Source of the DNA: Oscillatoria sp. SIO1A7
Lineage (GTDB): Bacteria > Cyanobacteriota > Cyanobacteriia > Cyanobacteriales > Laspinemataceae
Length of the DNA stretch: 64,000 nucleotides
Direction: 5' to 3'
NCBI GenBank assembly: GCA_010672965.1
Contig: JAAHFN010000025.1
Span: 62,001 to 126,000 of the forward strand
Made by a program: the position numbers and the translations under genes. Each line of letters opens with the position of its first letter. Position 1 is the first letter of the stretch. Shown here piece after piece: positions 63,645 through 64,000 of the stretch. The notes under the pieces are model-generated. The model saw only the letters and a list, made by a program, of their open reading frames with translations, did not search any database and was not told where the DNA came from.

Positions 63645-63736
63645 TACAGCAGTCGGATTTGAGTCGTAAATTTTATGGGGCTGAAAGCCCGGGTGTACCT
63701 ATATCGGCTGTTTACATCTCAAATCACACTGCTGTA
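63645..63736. mobile_element. MITE-like element with TACAGCAGT ends
   Basis: A 92-bp unit with inverted ends TACAGCAGTCGGATTTGAG and CTCAAATCACACTGCTGTA (17 of 19 bases pair) and a small GGGCTGAAAGCCC hairpin inside. The rest up to 64000 shows no gene, only GCCCAATGCCCAATTCC strings at the end. Confidence 0.75.
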
Positions 63737-64000
63737 CCGTTTAGATTATGCTAAGTCACAATAAGCCTCTGGCTTGCAATCGCACGCCCGGGAGACAAAA
63801 AAAGGTTATTTTTGGGTTATAACCCATGATGCCCAGCAACGGTAAGAGGCTTTTGACACCTCTATCGACGCATAGTCTGGATGGTAGAACAGTTTTAAAT
63901 TAAACAATTATAACTCAAAAGTTAATGGCCAAAACTCAATGCCCAATGCCCAATTCCGCTCTTCCCAATTCCCAATTCGGTTTTTGTCTGGGGGGCAAGA

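Noticed and set aside
1-64000. tRNA or rRNA genes
   Set aside because: No cloverleaf with a GTTCRA loop and no rRNA core sequence was noticed on reading; a covariance scan was not possible.

Overview
The window looks like the chromosome of a filamentous cyanobacterium of Oscillatoriales type. The evidence is the very frequent GCGATCGC (HIP1) octamer, a petL-like cytochrome b6f peptide, a carotenoid cleavage oxygenase, short cyanobacterial-type SppA and AroH, and intergenic regions filled with palindromic elements and low-complexity strings such as CCCAATGCCC and GTGTGGGG. No rRNA, tRNA, CRISPR array, complete IS transposase gene or prophage was recognised.

Layout. 1-13.5 kb is a signalling cluster of eight genes: a PAS-rich HisKA_2 kinase cut by the left edge, two REC-histidine kinases, three REC-GGDEF-EAL proteins and two REC proteins with an H-to-E substituted kinase dimerisation domain. 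One GGDEF-EAL protein keeps only a plausible cyclase and the other two keep only plausible phosphodiesterases. 14.9-20.2 kb holds an M48 protease with a pentapeptide tail, a phosphatase gene broken by one in-frame TAA, and the ATPase and permease of a nitrate/sulfonate-type ABC importer. A structured RNA candidate (20988-21294) precedes the binding protein at 22.0-23.1 kb. 23.4-25.1 kb is an ATPase plus TOPRIM-like pair. 25.7-31.9 kb contains a histidine phosphatase, a toxin-antitoxin cassette flanked by a 36-bp direct repeat, an S66 carboxypeptidase, two lipoproteins, a HEAT-repeat protein and an EamA exporter. 33-43.4 kb is mostly core metabolism: sppA, aroH, hemE, an epimerase, petL, aroB, a Uma2 nuclease, era and a second M48 protease.

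43.5-47.1 kb is an accessory island of six minus-strand genes: a 119-aa protein, a membrane coiled-coil protein, a RelE-like/Phd-like pair, and a second ATPase plus TOPRIM-like pair. 47.4-56.5 kb has a carotenoid oxygenase, aspS, a TPM-domain protein, a WD40 protein and a two-subunit sodium:solute symporter. 57-63.6 kb has a DUF4214-like secreted protein, two sorbosone-dehydrogenase-like propellers around a pentapeptide-repeat protein, and a 54-aa internally duplicated protein.

The strongest candidates for undescribed biology are the 43.5-47.1 kb island, the ATPase/TOPRIM pair at 23.4-25.1 kb, the 36-bp-repeat-bounded toxin-antitoxin unit, the structured RNA near 21.1 kb, and several families of miniature palindromic elements, one of them nested inside another with a visible target duplication. 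All assignments are by eye from sequence; no database search was run.
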